Shown here one piece after another: positions 10,954 through 21,102 of a stretch of DNA of 64,000 nucleotides (positions within the stretch are counted from its first letter, which is position 1; the number at the start of each line of letters is the position of its first letter). This DNA comes from Proteus mirabilis ATCC 29906 (GTDB taxonomy: Bacteria; Pseudomonadota; Gammaproteobacteria; Enterobacterales; Enterobacteriaceae): positions 185,964 through 249,963 of the forward strand of contig NZ_GG668577.1 of the NCBI RefSeq assembly GCF_000160755.1. The letters run 5' to 3'. Made by a program: the position numbers and the translations under genes. The notes below the pieces were generated by a model. The model was not told the DNA's origin. It made no database searches and worked only from the letters and a program-made list of their open reading frames with translations.

Positions 10954-12384
10954 TTAATGTTTTCTTATATTGGAAACAACGATTTTTGCAGTAATAAATG
11001 CAATCAGTGGGGTAATAGAAAATACAATAAATAACCAATGGGCTGCATTTTGTGCGCCAGCAATACCTCCGGGGTTGGTTAATCCTGCCATATTTACAAC
11101 AGTACCTGAAATGGCAGCACCTACAGCGGTTGAAAATAGCTGAATAGTGGTGATTGACGTCGCCGCTTTTTGCGCTTCTTCCCCTTGAGAAACCTGTAAT
11201 ACACGAGTGAGATAATGAGGCCAAGCCATGCCAATTCCTGCACCTGTAAAAAAGAGGGCTAGACAAATAATAATCACTTGCCCATAAGGTAAAAGAAGAT
11301 AATTTGAAATTAATAAGCCAAGAACAATTATGGCAGTAAAGTTAATGGCAGGGCCGATACGCATAAGACGCTGAGCAATACTGCTTGGTTGAGATGAAGA
11401 GATAATAGCCGAAAAAGACCAACCAGCACCGACTAAAGCAGCTAAATAACCGGAAAGTAACGGAGTAATGCCATGGATCATTTGTAAAAAATAGGGCACA
11501 AACACTTCTGTCTGAACACTTATTCCTAGCAATGCCATAGTCAGATAAATAGGGGATAGTGGGGCTGAGAAAGAGAATGTTCCTTTAGGAAAAAGCCCAT
11601 CATGAGATCTCTTATCGATATAAATTAATAATAAGATAAAAATAATTGCTAATAGAAAAGATAAAATATGATATAGCGTAACGTGATACAAGCTACCGAT
11701 TGAGATAGATAACACTGCTAATATTAATAAGGTAAGTTGTAGGTAGGGAAGTGATGTTTTTTTGTTAGCAATATCAGCACTGTTTTCCTTAGGAAGGATA
11801 GTAAACAGTAGAATAGCATAAGGAATGCCTACACAAAGAATAGACCAAAAAGCACCCCGCCAAATATTATATTCTGCAAATATTCCTCCTAATGCGGGAC
11901 CCAGCAACGTTGATATTCCCCACATACTGGACATTAACGCCATAGCTCGAGACCATAATGGTTGCGGAAACATCACCCTGACCAATGAATAAGCTAAAGC
12001 CAGTAACATCCCGCCTCCCGCACCTTGAATAAATCGGCCAACCAACAAGATTGGCATTGAAGGGGCGGTAGCACAGATAATAGAGCCGACTAAAAAGCAG
12101 AGTGTGGCAAATAAGTAGCTATTACGTGGCGCGAGCAAAATTAATAAACGAGAAGTTAGCGCCGAAGAGAGAATGGATGCCAAAATAAAAACGGTGGTAT
12201 TCCATGCATATAAATTAAGCCCCCCGATATCACGAACAATAGAAGGTAGGGTGGTAATGGTGATATAGACATTAATAGCATGTAATGCCACTCCCCCTGC
12301 TAAAGCGAGTGATTTTAGACTATTTCGTCCTTTAAGTAGCATTCCCCAGCTCGCATCTTCCTTTTTATACTGACTCCCCGACAT
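10954..12384 (-). CDS. MFS transporter, multidrug-efflux type
   Basis: 476 residues with 12-14 hydrophobic helices. It is a major facilitator superfamily proton-driven carrier of the inner membrane. The segment GRFIQGAGGGMLLALAYSLV (near residue 116) resembles motif C/A-type glycine-rich stretches of drug:H+ antiporters, and SMWGISTLLGPALGG (about 152-166) resembles the antiporter motif GPxxGG. A first helix GVALHAINVYITITTLPSIV is typical of the DHA2 branch. The substrate cannot be read from the sequence. It stands alone, divergent from serC, with its own terminator. E. coli has no equivalent here. ATG at 12384 has AGGAGT upstream on the coding strand, a good ribosome site. Confidence 0.82.
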   Translation of the reverse strand: MSGSQYKKEDASWGMLLKGRNSLKSLALAGGVALHAINVYITITTLPSIVRDIGGLNLYAWNTTVFILASILSSALTSRLLILLAPRNSYLFATLCFLVGSIICATAPSMPILLVGRFIQGAGGGMLLALAYSLVRVMFPQPLWSRAMALMSSMWGISTLLGPALGGIFAEYNIWRGAFWSILCVGIPYAILLFTILPKENSADIANKKTSLPYLQLTLLILAVLSISIGSLYHVTLYHILSFLLAIIFILLLIYIDKRSHDGLFPKGTFSFSAPLSPIYLTMALLGISVQTEVFVPYFLQMIHGITPLLSGYLAALVGAGWSFSAIISSSQPSSIAQRLMRIGPAINFTAIIVLGLLISNYLLLPYGQVIIICLALFFTGAGIGMAWPHYLTRVLQVSQGEEAQKAATSITTIQLFSTAVGAAISGTVVNMAGLTNPGGIAGAQNAAHWLFIVFSITPLIAFITAKIVVSNIRKH

Positions 12385-12520
12385 AAAATACTCCTAACGA
12401 TTATTTTTGTGTGCTACACATAATACGTAAGTTTACAAAAGTCATTGCGCCAATTAGAGGAGAATGATACAACCGATAGAGGTCGTTTTGTCAAAACATA
12501 TTCAGATAGGGTGAATTTGA

Positions 12521-13609
12521 ATGAGTCAGGTATATAACTTTAGTGCAGGTCCGGCCATGTTACCGGCAGAAGTTCTTCGTCGTGCAGAATTAGAATTATG
12601 CAACTGGCACGGATTAGGGCGTTCTGTTATGGAGATTAGCCACCGCAGTAAAGAATTTTTGGAGGTTGCCCATCAGGCAGAGCAAGATCTACGGGATCTA
12701 CTCAATGTACCAGAAAATTATAAAATTCTGTTCTGTCATGGTGGCGCTCGTGGTCATTTTGCGGCATTACCGCTTAATTTATTAGGTGAGAAAACCACCG
12801 CTGATTATATCGATGGAGGATATTGGGCTAAAAGTGCTGCCGATGAAGCGGAAAAATATTGTTCACCTAATATCATTAAAATAAAGACAGAAATTGACGG
12901 TAAAATCGCGGTTAAACCAATGAAAGAGTGGCAATTAAGTGATAATGCAGCCTATGTGCATTATTGCCCAAATGAGACTATCGATGGGATTGCTATCCAC
13001 GAAGAGCCGGATTTTGATGATAAAAAAATTGTTATTGCCGACTACTCTTCCGCTATTTTATCTCAGCCACTTGATGTTAGCCGTTTTGGCATGATTTACG
13101 CTGGAGCACAAAAAAATATTGGTCCTGCGGGGTTAACATTGGTAATTATTCGCGAAGATTTACTGGGTAAAGCACGTAAAGAAACCCCTTCAGTATTTGA
13201 TTACACAGTACTGGCTGAAAATGACTCCATGTTTAATACACCGCCGACTTTTGCTTGGTACTTATCAGGCATGGTGTTTAAATGGTTAAAAGAGCAAGGT
13301 GGCTTGCAAGAGATAGCAAAACGCAATTATGAGAAAGCGACACTGCTTTATAGTGCGATTGATAACAGTGATTTCTATATTAACCGTATTGCCACAGAAA
13401 ACCGCTCTTTGATGAACGTACCTTTCCAAATGTCTTCTCCTGCTTTAGATGCGGTTTTCTTAAAAGAAGCTGAAGAGCAAGGATTAGTTGCGCTGAAAGG
13501 GCACCGTGTTTCAGGCGGTATGCGTGCATCTATTTATAACGCAATGCCTTTTGCTGGTGTACAAGCATTAGTTGATTTTATGGCTGATTTTGAGCGTCGC
13601 CACGCTTAA
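12521..13609 (+). CDS. serC: Phosphoserine/phosphohydroxythreonine aminotransferase
   Basis: 362 residues, the E. coli length. It is a PLP-dependent cytoplasmic aminotransferase that makes phosphoserine in serine biosynthesis and 4-phosphohydroxythreonine in pyridoxal phosphate synthesis. The N-terminus [15 protein letters not shown] and the PLP-lysine segment [17 protein letters not shown] (Lys near 198) are diagnostic. ATG at 12521 is preceded by AGGGTGA. It lies upstream of aroA as in E. coli, where the two form a mixed-function operon. Here a 196-base gap with a hairpin separates them, so read-through is probably partial. Confidence 0.97.
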   Translation: MSQVYNFSAGPAMLPAEVLRRAELELCNWHGLGRSVMEISHRSKEFLEVAHQAEQDLRDLLNVPENYKILFCHGGARGHFAALPLNLLGEKTTADYIDGGYWAKSAADEAEKYCSPNIIKIKTEIDGKIAVKPMKEWQLSDNAAYVHYCPNETIDGIAIHEEPDFDDKKIVIADYSSAILSQPLDVSRFGMIYAGAQKNIGPAGLTLVIIREDLLGKARKETPSVFDYTVLAENDSMFNTPPTFAWYLSGMVFKWLKEQGGLQEIAKRNYEKATLLYSAIDNSDFYINRIATENRSLMNVPFQMSSPALDAVFLKEAEEQGLVALKGHRVSGGMRASIYNAMPFAGVQALVDFMADFERRHA

Positions 13610-13630
13610 TGGTTACCTTTTCACTGCTGC

Positions 13631-13655
13631 AAAACCTGCCTTATTGGCAGGTTTT
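13631..13655 (+). terminator. Hairpin between serC and aroA
   Basis: Stem AAAACCTGCC / GGCAGGTTTT with loop TTATT, 21 bases after the serC stop. It is terminator-like although the T run is only four bases before C, so it may act as a partial terminator setting the serC:aroA ratio. Confidence 0.7.
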
Positions 13656-13805
13656 CTGATAATTAAAGCACAGAGAGCCAATAACTGTTATTTCTGTGCC
13701 AATATGGCAAATAGATAAATATTAATTACGATAATCATACTATTTGACATTATTACACAGCGTCTCTACCTATTTTGACTTATCTAGCGGAGCTTTTACC
13801 TGTTT

Positions 13806-15092
13806 ATGGAATCGTTGACATTACAACCTATCGTACATATTGAAGGCACTATCAATTTACCCGGATCAAAAAGTGTCTCTAACCGTGCACTTTTATTGGC
13901 GGCCTTAGCCAAGGGAAAAACGCGTTTAACTAATTTATTAGATAGTGATGATATTCGTCATATGCTCAATGCGCTAACCGCCTTAGGGGTACAATATCAA
14001 TTATCAAATAATAATACGGTATGTGATATTGAAGGGTTAGCAGGTTCTTTTCATCCCCAGCAGCCACTTGAGCTTTTTTTAGGCAATGCAGGAACAGCGA
14101 TGCGCCCATTGGCGGCAGCTTTAAGCCTCGGAGAGCACGATATTGTTCTTACAGGTGAGCCTCGTATGAAAGAGCGTCCTATTGGTCATTTAGTGGATGC
14201 GTTACGTCAAGGGGGAGCAAAGATTGATTACCTTGAACAAACGGATTATCCGCCGCTACGTGTTTGTGGGGGATTTTCGGGGGGAAGCGTTGATGTTGAT
14301 GGCTCCGTTTCCAGCCAATTTCTGACCGCATTACTAATGATGGCGCCTTTAGCTCAGCAAGATACCACTATTACCATTAAAGGTGAATTAGTCTCTAAAC
14401 CTTATATTGATATCACGTTAGCCTTGATTAACACTTTTGGTGGAGAAATTGAAAATCAAAACTATCAGCGTTTTATGATTAAAGGTGGTCAACAATATCA
14501 ATCTCCGGGTAAATATTTGGTTGAAGGCGATGCATCTTCTGCCTCTTATTTTTTGGCGGCAGCCGCCATTAAAGGAGGGATCGTGCGAGTAACCGGCATT
14601 GGTAAAAATAGCTTGCAAGGTGATATCCATTTTGCGTCTGTGCTTGAAAAAATGGGGGCTACAATACGTTGGGGTGACGATTATATAGAGTGTGAACGTG
14701 GCAAGTTAAAAGGGATAGATATGGATATGAATACTATTCCTGATGCGGCAATGACGATTGCTACGACAGCGCTCTTTGCTGAGGGTGAAACGACTATCCG
14801 TAATATTTATAACTGGCGGGTAAAAGAAACCGACCGTCTATCTGCCATGGCGACAGAATTACGTAAAGTGGGTGCGATGGTTGACGAAGGTCGCGACTAC
14901 TTAACTGTGATACCGCCTAAACAGTTAACGACGGCTGAAATAAAAACCTATAATGATCACCGGATAGCTATGTGTTTTTCACTGGTGGCATTGTCTAACA
15001 CGCCGATTACTATTCTTGATCCTGGCTGTACGGCAAAAACATTCCCTGACTATTTTGAAAAACTAGCAAGTATTTCTCATGCAAAAGTTTAA
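13806..15092 (+). CDS. aroA: 3-phosphoshikimate 1-carboxyvinyltransferase (EPSP synthase)
   Basis: 428 residues, about the E. coli length (427). It transfers the enolpyruvyl group of PEP to shikimate 3-phosphate in the chorismate pathway. Family signatures are present: [18 protein letters not shown] near residue 20, [19 protein letters not shown] near 93 with the PEP-site glycine and the Gly-Thr-Ala run, and [16 protein letters not shown] at ~120. Class I type residues (NAGTAMRP) suggest natural glyphosate sensitivity, as in other enterobacteria. ATG at 13806 gives MESLTLQP, matching E. coli. A strong hairpin terminator follows at 15110. Confidence 0.97.
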   Translation: MESLTLQPIVHIEGTINLPGSKSVSNRALLLAALAKGKTRLTNLLDSDDIRHMLNALTALGVQYQLSNNNTVCDIEGLAGSFHPQQPLELFLGNAGTAMRPLAAALSLGEHDIVLTGEPRMKERPIGHLVDALRQGGAKIDYLEQTDYPPLRVCGGFSGGSVDVDGSVSSQFLTALLMMAPLAQQDTTITIKGELVSKPYIDITLALINTFGGEIENQNYQRFMIKGGQQYQSPGKYLVEGDASSASYFLAAAAIKGGIVRVTGIGKNSLQGDIHFASVLEKMGATIRWGDDYIECERGKLKGIDMDMNTIPDAAMTIATTALFAEGETTIRNIYNWRVKETDRLSAMATELRKVGAMVDEGRDYLTVIPPKQLTTAEIKTYNDHRIAMCFSLVALSNTPITILDPGCTAKTFPDYFEKLASISHAKV

Positions 15093-15109
15093 TTAAAATA
15101 GCATCAATT

Positions 15110-15154
15110 AAATCGATAGTATTGGCTTTTCTCTAGTACGATACTATCGATTTT
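15110..15154 (+). terminator. aroA: Terminator after aroA
   Basis: Perfect 13-bp stem AAATCGATAGTAT / ATACTATCGATTT with an 18-base loop and trailing T's. It separates the serC-aroA unit from cmk. Confidence 0.82.
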
Positions 15155-15263
15155 CTTAATTTAAGCGTGTTTTTATTCTATAAATAAGTAGATTAATAAA
15201 AAATTATCTTTAAAAAGCACAGCTTGTTTTTAACTGCTTGTTTCCTCCTCTAGAGAGTATGCG

Positions 15264-15359
15264 TATAATGACGCGCAATATATTAATACTGTTTTTCTCT
15301 GTTTAGAGCTTATGTTGTAGAACGCCATAGGTTCACGGCAGTAAATATAGAAAAACAGT
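15264..15359 (+). promoter_or_regulatory. cmk: cmk promoter -10 and structured leader
   Basis: TATAAT at 15264-15269, preceded by TGCG (near-extended -10), is the best promoter element before cmk; the -35 is poor. The predicted start site near 15276 gives a ~105-base leader. An 11-base inverted repeat, ACTGTTTTTCT at 15288-15298 and AGAAAAACAGT at 15349-15359, would fold most of the leader into one long-armed stem ending just upstream of the ribosome site AAGGAG (15368-15373). Confidence 0.5.
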
Positions 15360-15380
15360 GCCCATGAAAAGGAGAAACTC

Positions 15381-16058
15381 ATGGCGGTTATCGTCCCTGT
15401 AATTACTGTTGATGGGCCTAGCGGAGCAGGTAAAGGAACATTGTGTCAAGCATTAGCAAAAGCCTTTGGTTGGCATTTACTTGATTCCGGTGCTATTTAC
15501 CGTGTATTAGCATTAGCAGCATTACATCATCATGTGGACATTACATCAGAAGATGCATTAGTGCCTTTAGCGGCGAATTTGGATGTGCGCTTTATTCCTA
15601 ATGAAAATGGATTAAGTGTTATTCTGGAAGGTGAAGATGTTTCAACCGAAATTCGTACTGAAACCGTTGGCAACACAGCGTCACAAGCAGCAACGTTTCC
15701 TCGCGTAAGAGAAGCATTATTACGCCGTCAGCGTGCATTTCGTACTGCACCGGGATTAATTGCTGATGGCCGAGATATGGGCACAATCGTTTTTCCTGAT
15801 GCGCAAGTAAAAATATTTCTTGATGCCAGTGCGCAAGAGCGTGCACGTCGTCGCATGTTACAGTTGCAGGAGAAAGGCTTTAATGTTAACTTTGAACGCC
15901 TTTTATCCGAGATAAAAGAGCGTGATTATCGTGATAGAAATCGCGCAGTAGCGCCTTTGGTTGCGGCAAAAGATGCATTAATTCTCGATTCAACAAGCTT
16001 ATCTATTGATGAAGTTATTGAAAAATCGTTAGCTTATGCGAAAAAAATCTGCAATTAA
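15381..16058 (+). CDS. cmk: Cytidylate kinase
   Basis: 225 residues, near the E. coli length (227). It phosphorylates CMP and dCMP with ATP, recycling nucleotides from RNA and lipid turnover. The P-loop is [10 protein letters not shown] at residues 11-20. The CMP-site and lid arginines are in [20 protein letters not shown] and in the late segment [17 protein letters not shown] at 15381 has the strong ribosome site AAGGAG ten bases upstream. Another ATG at 15363 is out of frame and is followed by this ribosome site, so it is not the start. As in E. coli, cmk precedes rpsA; ycaL, which lies between aroA and cmk there, is absent. Confidence 0.97.
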   Translation: MAVIVPVITVDGPSGAGKGTLCQALAKAFGWHLLDSGAIYRVLALAALHHHVDITSEDALVPLAANLDVRFIPNENGLSVILEGEDVSTEIRTETVGNTASQAATFPRVREALLRRQRAFRTAPGLIADGRDMGTIVFPDAQVKIFLDASAQERARRRMLQLQEKGFNVNFERLLSEIKERDYRDRNRAVAPLVAAKDALILDSTSLSIDEVIEKSLAYAKKICN

Positions 16059-16109
16059 CAGCGTAATTCGTTTTTATTTCGTTTATACTAGGTAATTATT
16101 AAAATCGGG

Positions 16110-16239
16110 TTGACGTGTTAATGAATACACAATAATGCCCGATGACCTTGTCACAAAGGATGTAACGAGGTATGTGAAACAACCCCATTCGGCCGGATGC
16201 TAAATGGACGTTAATTAAATTTACTTGAAGATCATTAAC
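16110..16239 (+). promoter_or_regulatory. rpsA: rpsA promoter candidate and translational leader
   Basis: TTGACG at 16110-16115 with an AT-rich AATAAT/TAATGC at 16131-16138 makes a plausible promoter with 15-17 bp spacing. The ~100-base leader that follows has several GGA triplets and only a weak ribosome site, GAAG at 16227-16230, nine bases before ATG. E. coli rpsA is likewise translated from a structured region without a normal Shine-Dalgarno and is repressed by S1 itself. The same control is inferred here. Confidence 0.5.
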
Positions 16240-17913
16240 ATGACAGAATCTTTTGCTCAACTCTTTGAAGAATCCCTAAAAACAATCGAAACTCGTCCAG
16301 GTGCAATCGTTCGTGGCGTTGTTGTTGCTATCGATAAAGACGTTGTTCTGGTTGATGCAGGTCTGAAATCAGAATCTGCGATTCCTGTAGAACAATTCAA
16401 AAACGCGCAAGGCGAATTAGAAATCCAAGTGGGTGACGAAATTGACGTTGCTCTGGACGCGGTTGAAGATGGCTTCGGTGAAACCGTTCTGTCTCGTGAG
16501 AAAGCTAAACGTCACGAAGCGTGGCTGATGCTGGAAAAAGCTTACGAAGAAAACGAAACTGTTGTTGGTATCATCAACGGTAAAGTTAAAGGTGGTTTCA
16601 CTGTTGAACTGAACGGCATTCGTGCGTTCTTACCGGGTTCACTGGTAGACGTTCGCCCAGTTCGCGATACAACTCATCTGGAAAACAAAGAGCTTGAGTT
16701 CAAAGTCATCAAATTAGACCAAAAACGTAACAACGTTGTTGTGTCTCGTCGTGCGGTTATCGAATCTGAGAACAGCGCAGAACGTGATCAACTGTTAGAA
16801 AACCTGCAAGAAGGCATGGAAGTTAAAGGTATCGTTAAGAACCTTACTGACTACGGTGCATTCGTTGATCTGGGCGGTGTTGACGGCTTACTGCACATCA
16901 CTGATATGGCTTGGAAACGTGTTAAACACCCAAGCGAAATTGTCAATGTTGGCGACGAAATCACTGTTAAAGTCCTGAAATTCGACCGTGAGCGTACTCG
17001 CGTATCATTAGGTCTGAAACAACTGGGCGAAGATCCATGGGTAGCTATCGCTAAACGTTATCCAGAAGGTACTAAACTGACTGGTCGTGTAACTAACCTG
17101 ACTGACTATGGTTGCTTCGTAGAAATCGAAGAAGGCGTTGAAGGTCTGGTACACGTTTCTGAAATGGATTGGACTAACAAAAACATTCACCCATCTAAAG
17201 TTGTTAACGTTGGTGATGTTGTTGAAGTTATGGTTCTTGACATCGATGAAGAACGTCGTCGTATTTCACTGGGTCTGAAACAGTGTAAAGCAAATCCATG
17301 GCAGCAATTCGCAGAAACTCACAACAAAAACGACCGTGTTGAAGGTAAAATCAAGTCTATCACTGACTTCGGTATCTTCATCGGCTTAGACGGTGGTATT
17401 GACGGTCTGGTTCACTTATCTGACATTTCTTGGAATGTTGCAGGTGAAGAAGCTGTTCGTGAGTACAAAAAAGGCGACGAAATCGCTGCAGTAGTACTGC
17501 AAGTTGACGCTGAGCGTGAGCGTATCTCTCTGGGCGTTAAACAATTATCAGAAGATCCATTCAATAATTACCTGTCTGCTCACAAAAAAGGTGCTATTGT
17601 TTCTGGTAAAGTAACTGCTGTTGATGCTAAAGGCGCAACTGTAGAATTAGCTGACGGCGTTGAAGGTTACCTACGTGCTTCAGAAGCTTCACGTGACCGC
17701 GTTGAAGATGCAACTCTGGTTCTGAATGTTGGCGATGCTGTAGAAGCTAAATACACTGGTGTTGACCGTAAAAACCGCGTTATCAACCTGTCTGTTCGTG
17801 CTAAAGACGAAGCAGATGAGAAAGACGCTATCGCTTCTGTAAACAACAAAGAAGAAGCTGGTTTTTCAAACAACGCTATGGCTGAAGCTTTCAAAGCAGC
17901 TAAAGGCGAATAA
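16240..17913 (+). CDS. rpsA: 30S ribosomal protein S1
   Basis: 557 residues from ATG 16240, the E. coli length. It binds mRNA through six S1 (OB-fold) repeats spread along the chain and brings messages to the 30S subunit. Repeats are seen as recurring blocks such as [39 protein letters not shown] and [20 protein letters not shown]. The frame extends upstream to a TTG at 16225, but [14 protein letters not shown] is the conserved N-terminus, so I start at 16240. Codon use is extremely biased, much more than in the flanking genes, as expected for a highly expressed ribosomal protein. It is followed by a short hairpin and then ihfB. Confidence 0.98.
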   Translation: MTESFAQLFEESLKTIETRPGAIVRGVVVAIDKDVVLVDAGLKSESAIPVEQFKNAQGELEIQVGDEIDVALDAVEDGFGETVLSREKAKRHEAWLMLEKAYEENETVVGIINGKVKGGFTVELNGIRAFLPGSLVDVRPVRDTTHLENKELEFKVIKLDQKRNNVVVSRRAVIESENSAERDQLLENLQEGMEVKGIVKNLTDYGAFVDLGGVDGLLHITDMAWKRVKHPSEIVNVGDEITVKVLKFDRERTRVSLGLKQLGEDPWVAIAKRYPEGTKLTGRVTNLTDYGCFVEIEEGVEGLVHVSEMDWTNKNIHPSKVVNVGDVVEVMVLDIDEERRRISLGLKQCKANPWQQFAETHNKNDRVEGKIKSITDFGIFIGLDGGIDGLVHLSDISWNVAGEEAVREYKKGDEIAAVVLQVDAERERISLGVKQLSEDPFNNYLSAHKKGAIVSGKVTAVDAKGATVELADGVEGYLRASEASRDRVEDATLVLNVGDAVEAKYTGVDRKNRVINLSVRAKDEADEKDAIASVNNKEEAGFSNNAMAEAFKAAKGE

Positions 17914-17930
17914 TTTAAGTTATTAACGGA

Positions 17931-17951
17931 AGGCAACGAGAGTCGTTGCCT
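17931..17951 (+). terminator. Weak hairpin between rpsA and ihfB
   Basis: Stem AGGCAACGA / TCGTTGCCT, 9 bp, with a 3-base loop. No T run follows, so it is more likely an mRNA-stabilising hairpin or a leaky terminator than a full stop. It would allow partial read-through into ihfB. Confidence 0.5.
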
Positions 17952-17977
17952 ATTTATCGGTAGTCTAGGGAGGTAAT

Positions 17978-18265
17978 ATGACCAAGTCTGAGTTAATCGA
18001 GAGACTTGCAGGCCTACAATCTCATCTTTCGGCTAAGACGGTTGAAGAAGCTGTAAAAGAAATGCTTGATCATATGGCTGATACTTTGGCTGATGGTGAG
18101 CGTATCGAAGTCCGCGGATTCGGCAGTTTTTCTCTACACTACCGTGCGCCGCGTACGGGTCGTAACCCGAAAACTGGTGATAAGGTAGAGCTGGAAGGTA
18201 AATACGTTCCACACTTTAAGCCAGGTAAAGAGTTACGTGACCGTGTAAATATTTATACGGAATAA
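17978..18265 (+). CDS. ihfB: Integration host factor beta subunit
   Basis: 95 residues, against 94 in E. coli. It forms the IHF heterodimer with IhfA and bends DNA sharply at specific sites, serving transcription, recombination and replication. The HU/IHF fold is clear: a helical N-terminus ending [15 protein letters not shown] and the DNA-contacting arm [20 protein letters not shown], which carries the intercalating proline in RNPKTG near residue 65. ATG at 17978 follows AGGGAGGT, a very strong ribosome site. It is 64 bases after rpsA as in E. coli, where it has its own promoters as well as read-through. Confidence 0.97.
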
Positions 18266-18305
18266 TAGTTTCCTATCAAATAGGCATAAAGTTAGTAAAC
18301 TTTTT

Positions 18306-18334
18306 CAAAAACGGTGCTTCGGTGCCGTTTTTTA
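18306..18334 (+). terminator. ihfB: Terminator after ihfB
   Basis: Hairpin AAAACGGTGC-TTCG-GTGCCGTTTT with two G-T wobble pairs, a stable TTCG loop and six T's after the GCCG. Confidence 0.85.
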
Positions 18335-18362
18335 TTGGTTATCGGTTGGTATTAAGTTACGT

Positions 18363-18422
18363 TCTATTCTCTATTCTCTATTCTCTATTCTCTATTCTCT
18401 ATTCTCTATTCTCTATTCTCTA
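18363..18422. repeat. Heptanucleotide tandem repeat (TCTATTC) about 8.6 copies
   Basis: Eight perfect head-to-tail copies of TCTATTC plus four more bases, then degenerate continuation (TATATTC, CTTCTCTATATTCTC) to about 18451. It lies between the ihfB terminator and comEC. Such perfect short repeats mutate in copy number by slipped-strand mispairing, so this should be a variable-number locus. A role in expression of comEC is possible but not shown. Confidence 0.95.
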
Positions 18423-18696
18423 TATTCTTTATCACTTCTCTATATTCTCTTTATTAGCGATTGTTGTAAGACATTGGGCTTACCTTACGTGATCTTTATC
18501 TATTTGGCTTGAGTTAATTTTGATATTTGCCGTTATTCCATCACTTTTTAGAACAACTTCGCAAAAAATAGTGTATGCGCTTAAAACGAAAGTTTTTATT
18601 AAAAGAGAGTTCGAAAAAAATACGATTTTAACTATCTTAGATAACAATTTAACAGCATGATATTACAAGGAAAAATTAATTATATGGATGTAAAAT
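18423..18696. other. AT-rich region upstream of comEC
   Basis: No gene of size. The degenerate end of the heptanucleotide repeat runs to about 18451. A 15-codon frame at 18684-18731 (ATGGATGTAAAA...) overlaps the first ATG of comEC in another frame and has AAGGA 12 bases before it; it may be incidental. Confidence 0.4.
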
Positions 18697-21066
18697 ATGA
18701 TTTTATTAGCCAAGATAAAATATATTTATAGAAATAAAATAGCGTTAATAAAATGGCATTATCTATATGCTAAATATATTGCAATGCTAGGGCTAAAACC
18801 TCTTAATATAGATTATCTTGCCGTTATCATTATATTAAGTTGCTTACCTTTACTCATTCAACGTGAAACACTGAGTTTATCTCTGAGCTATACACTGATT
18901 ATCGTAGGGGTATTATTATATTTAATTCCTTTTTCATACTTACGTTTTTTGTTGCTATTACTCTGTTTTTGGTGCTATGCAAACAGTACTGCCTCCTCTT
19001 TAATGGCCAAAACCTCTCAACTTGCTGACACCATTGCCACAATAGAAAGCGCAATTCTAGAATATCGTCGCTTGCCGGATAGCAATATAATGATTAAAGT
19101 TGCTATTCCTAAACAGCATCTCTTTTCTGCTAAGCTCTATGCCAATATATATTGGCGTCATCCGCCTAAAAATGTCGTAGTCGGGCAAACATGGCTGTTT
19201 AAAATTCACTTTCGTGTAGTACATGGTTATTTAAATGAGGGAGGATTTGACAGCCAAAAATATGCCGTTTCAGTAAGAGAAACATTGTCAGGAAAAATAT
19301 TATCAGCCACATTAACGAATTCTCACCTTCCTATTTATACTCAATTTATTCACTATCTTTCATCTCATTGGCAAGCCACAAAAAATAGTGGCGAAATCAC
19401 AGCATTAGTGTTAGGTGATAAACGAGGTATTTCTGCCGAAAATAAAATACTTTATATGAAAACAGGTATTTCGCACCTTATTGTGATTTCAGGGCTGCAT
19501 ATTGGCCTTGCTGCTCTGTTTGGTTGGCTGATGGCGAGAGGAGTACAATATCTTTTCCCAACGCAATGGATTAACCCACAATTTCCTTTGGTTATTAGTT
19601 TAGGTTGTGGTGTTTTTTATGCGGCTTTATCAGGATGGGGGATCCCCGCAACCAGAGCGATAATAGGCCTAACTATTTGGGTTTTACTCCATTGGCGTAG
19701 TGGACTTTTTTTACCTTGGCAGTGGGCGATTTGGAGTGCGGCAGTGATTTTATTGCTTGATCCGCTTGCCATATTATCCGCTAGTTTTTGGTTATCCTTT
19801 TCTGCGGTATTTGCCATCATTGTTTGGTATTGGCTCTATCCATTAAATAAAAGATTTAGCCAGCAAAAACGTTGGTTTGTTATTAGACTCATTCATTTGC
19901 AACTAGGGCTATTGATCATCTTATTACCTTTTCAATACTACTTATTTGGTGGTGGTAATCTTTTTAGCTTGCTTGTTAATTTATGGGCTGTGCCTATTAT
20001 TTCGTTTATTACCGTACCACTTATTATGTGTGGGCTATTTACTGCCTTTTTACCTGTTCTACAACCTATTATTTGGTCATGGGTTGATCAGTCTATCAAT
20101 TGGGCATTTTTCTGTGCGCCTTATTTTCTTGCGTATTGGCAACCCTGTGGCGCTGTCCCCTGGTTATTTGCATTAAGCGGTATTATGACTCTTTTAGTTA
20201 TCAAAATGAGCTGGTGGCGTCATCATGTGATTATTTTGATCACTATTGCTACTTTTTTATATTGTGAACTGTCTTTCTCTAAACGTTATGATTGGCGAAT
20301 AACCATGTTAGATGTTGGACATGGTTTAGCTATTATTATTGAAAAAGAGGGAGAAGCGGTTATCTATGACACAGGGATACGTTGGAAAAGTGGTGGCACT
20401 ATTGCTAAAAATGTTATTATTCCCTATCTAACGCATCATCGATTACAGCCTGTTGCCATGATAATTAGCCATGATCACCTTGATCATACCGGTGGTATTG
20501 ACGACTTATTACGTGCTTATCCCAAGTTAACTATCCGTAGTAGCTTTGACAATCCCCAACATTTACCGTGCTTACAAGGGGGAGTATGGCAATGGAAAGA
20601 CCTTACTTTCAACGCGCTCTGGCCGCTGACATTATCTCGCTCACCTAAAAATAATGATTCTTGTGTGATTTCATTAACGGATGGTAACAGTGTTATTTTA
20701 TTAACAGGCGATCTGGAAAAAGAGGGGGAAGCACAATTACTGAGAAGGAAAAAAGCCTATTTAAAAGCGGATATTTTACAAGTTCCTCATCATGGTAGCC
20801 AAACATCATCCACATTGGCGTTTATTCAAGCAATATCACCAAAATATGCACTAGTTTCTGCTGCACGTTATAGCCCTTGGCGTTTACCTTCTGATAAAGT
20901 ACATAACCGTTATAAAAAAGAGGCCATTGATTGGCTAACAACATCGATAAATGGGCAAATTTCTATCGAGTTTAAACACGGAAAGATTGATGTAGTCACC
21001 TATAGACGAGATATTTTACCTCGTTGGTATCATCAGTGGTTTGGTGTTTTGACGTTTCCCGAGTAG
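18697..21066 (+). CDS. comEC: ComEC/Rec2 family DNA uptake channel
   Basis: 789 residues, longer than E. coli YcaI (754 from memory). It is the inner-membrane channel of the competence type that passes single-stranded DNA. The N-terminal half has several membrane helices and a ComEC_N domain; the central competence domain carries SHLIVISGLHIGLAALFG (near 262). The C-terminal third is a metallo-beta-lactamase-like domain with LDVGHGLAIII and ISHDHLDHTGG (near 590). ATG at 18697 has no ribosome site nearby; AAGGA at 18667-18671 is too far away. ATG 18784 (MLGLKPLN) would remove a 29-residue basic extension, so the start is uncertain. It sits directly upstream of msbA as in E. coli. Competence is not standard in Proteus, so the physiological role is open. 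Confidence 0.9.
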   Translation: MILLAKIKYIYRNKIALIKWHYLYAKYIAMLGLKPLNIDYLAVIIILSCLPLLIQRETLSLSLSYTLIIVGVLLYLIPFSYLRFLLLLLCFWCYANSTASSLMAKTSQLADTIATIESAILEYRRLPDSNIMIKVAIPKQHLFSAKLYANIYWRHPPKNVVVGQTWLFKIHFRVVHGYLNEGGFDSQKYAVSVRETLSGKILSATLTNSHLPIYTQFIHYLSSHWQATKNSGEITALVLGDKRGISAENKILYMKTGISHLIVISGLHIGLAALFGWLMARGVQYLFPTQWINPQFPLVISLGCGVFYAALSGWGIPATRAIIGLTIWVLLHWRSGLFLPWQWAIWSAAVILLLDPLAILSASFWLSFSAVFAIIVWYWLYPLNKRFSQQKRWFVIRLIHLQLGLLIILLPFQYYLFGGGNLFSLLVNLWAVPIISFITVPLIMCGLFTAFLPVLQPIIWSWVDQSINWAFFCAPYFLAYWQPCGAVPWLFALSGIMTLLVIKMSWWRHHVIILITIATFLYCELSFSKRYDWRITMLDVGHGLAIIIEKEGEAVIYDTGIRWKSGGTIAKNVIIPYLTHHRLQPVAMIISHDHLDHTGGIDDLLRAYPKLTIRSSFDNPQHLPCLQGGVWQWKDLTFNALWPLTLSRSPKNNDSCVISLTDGNSVILLTGDLEKEGEAQLLRRKKAYLKADILQVPHHGSQTSSTLAFIQAISPKYALVSAARYSPWRLPSDKVHNRYKKEAIDWLTTSINGQISIEFKHGKIDVVTYRRDILPRWYHQWFGVLTFPE

Positions 21067-21102
21067 AATAGCCCGCTATTTATTAAAAGTTTGGTAATAT
21101 AT

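Noticed and set aside
10928..11266. 112-codon Cys-rich frame inside the MFS transporter gene
   Set aside because: It overlaps the MFS coding frame on the same strand and its terminator; the MFS frame has clear membrane helices and a ribosome site.
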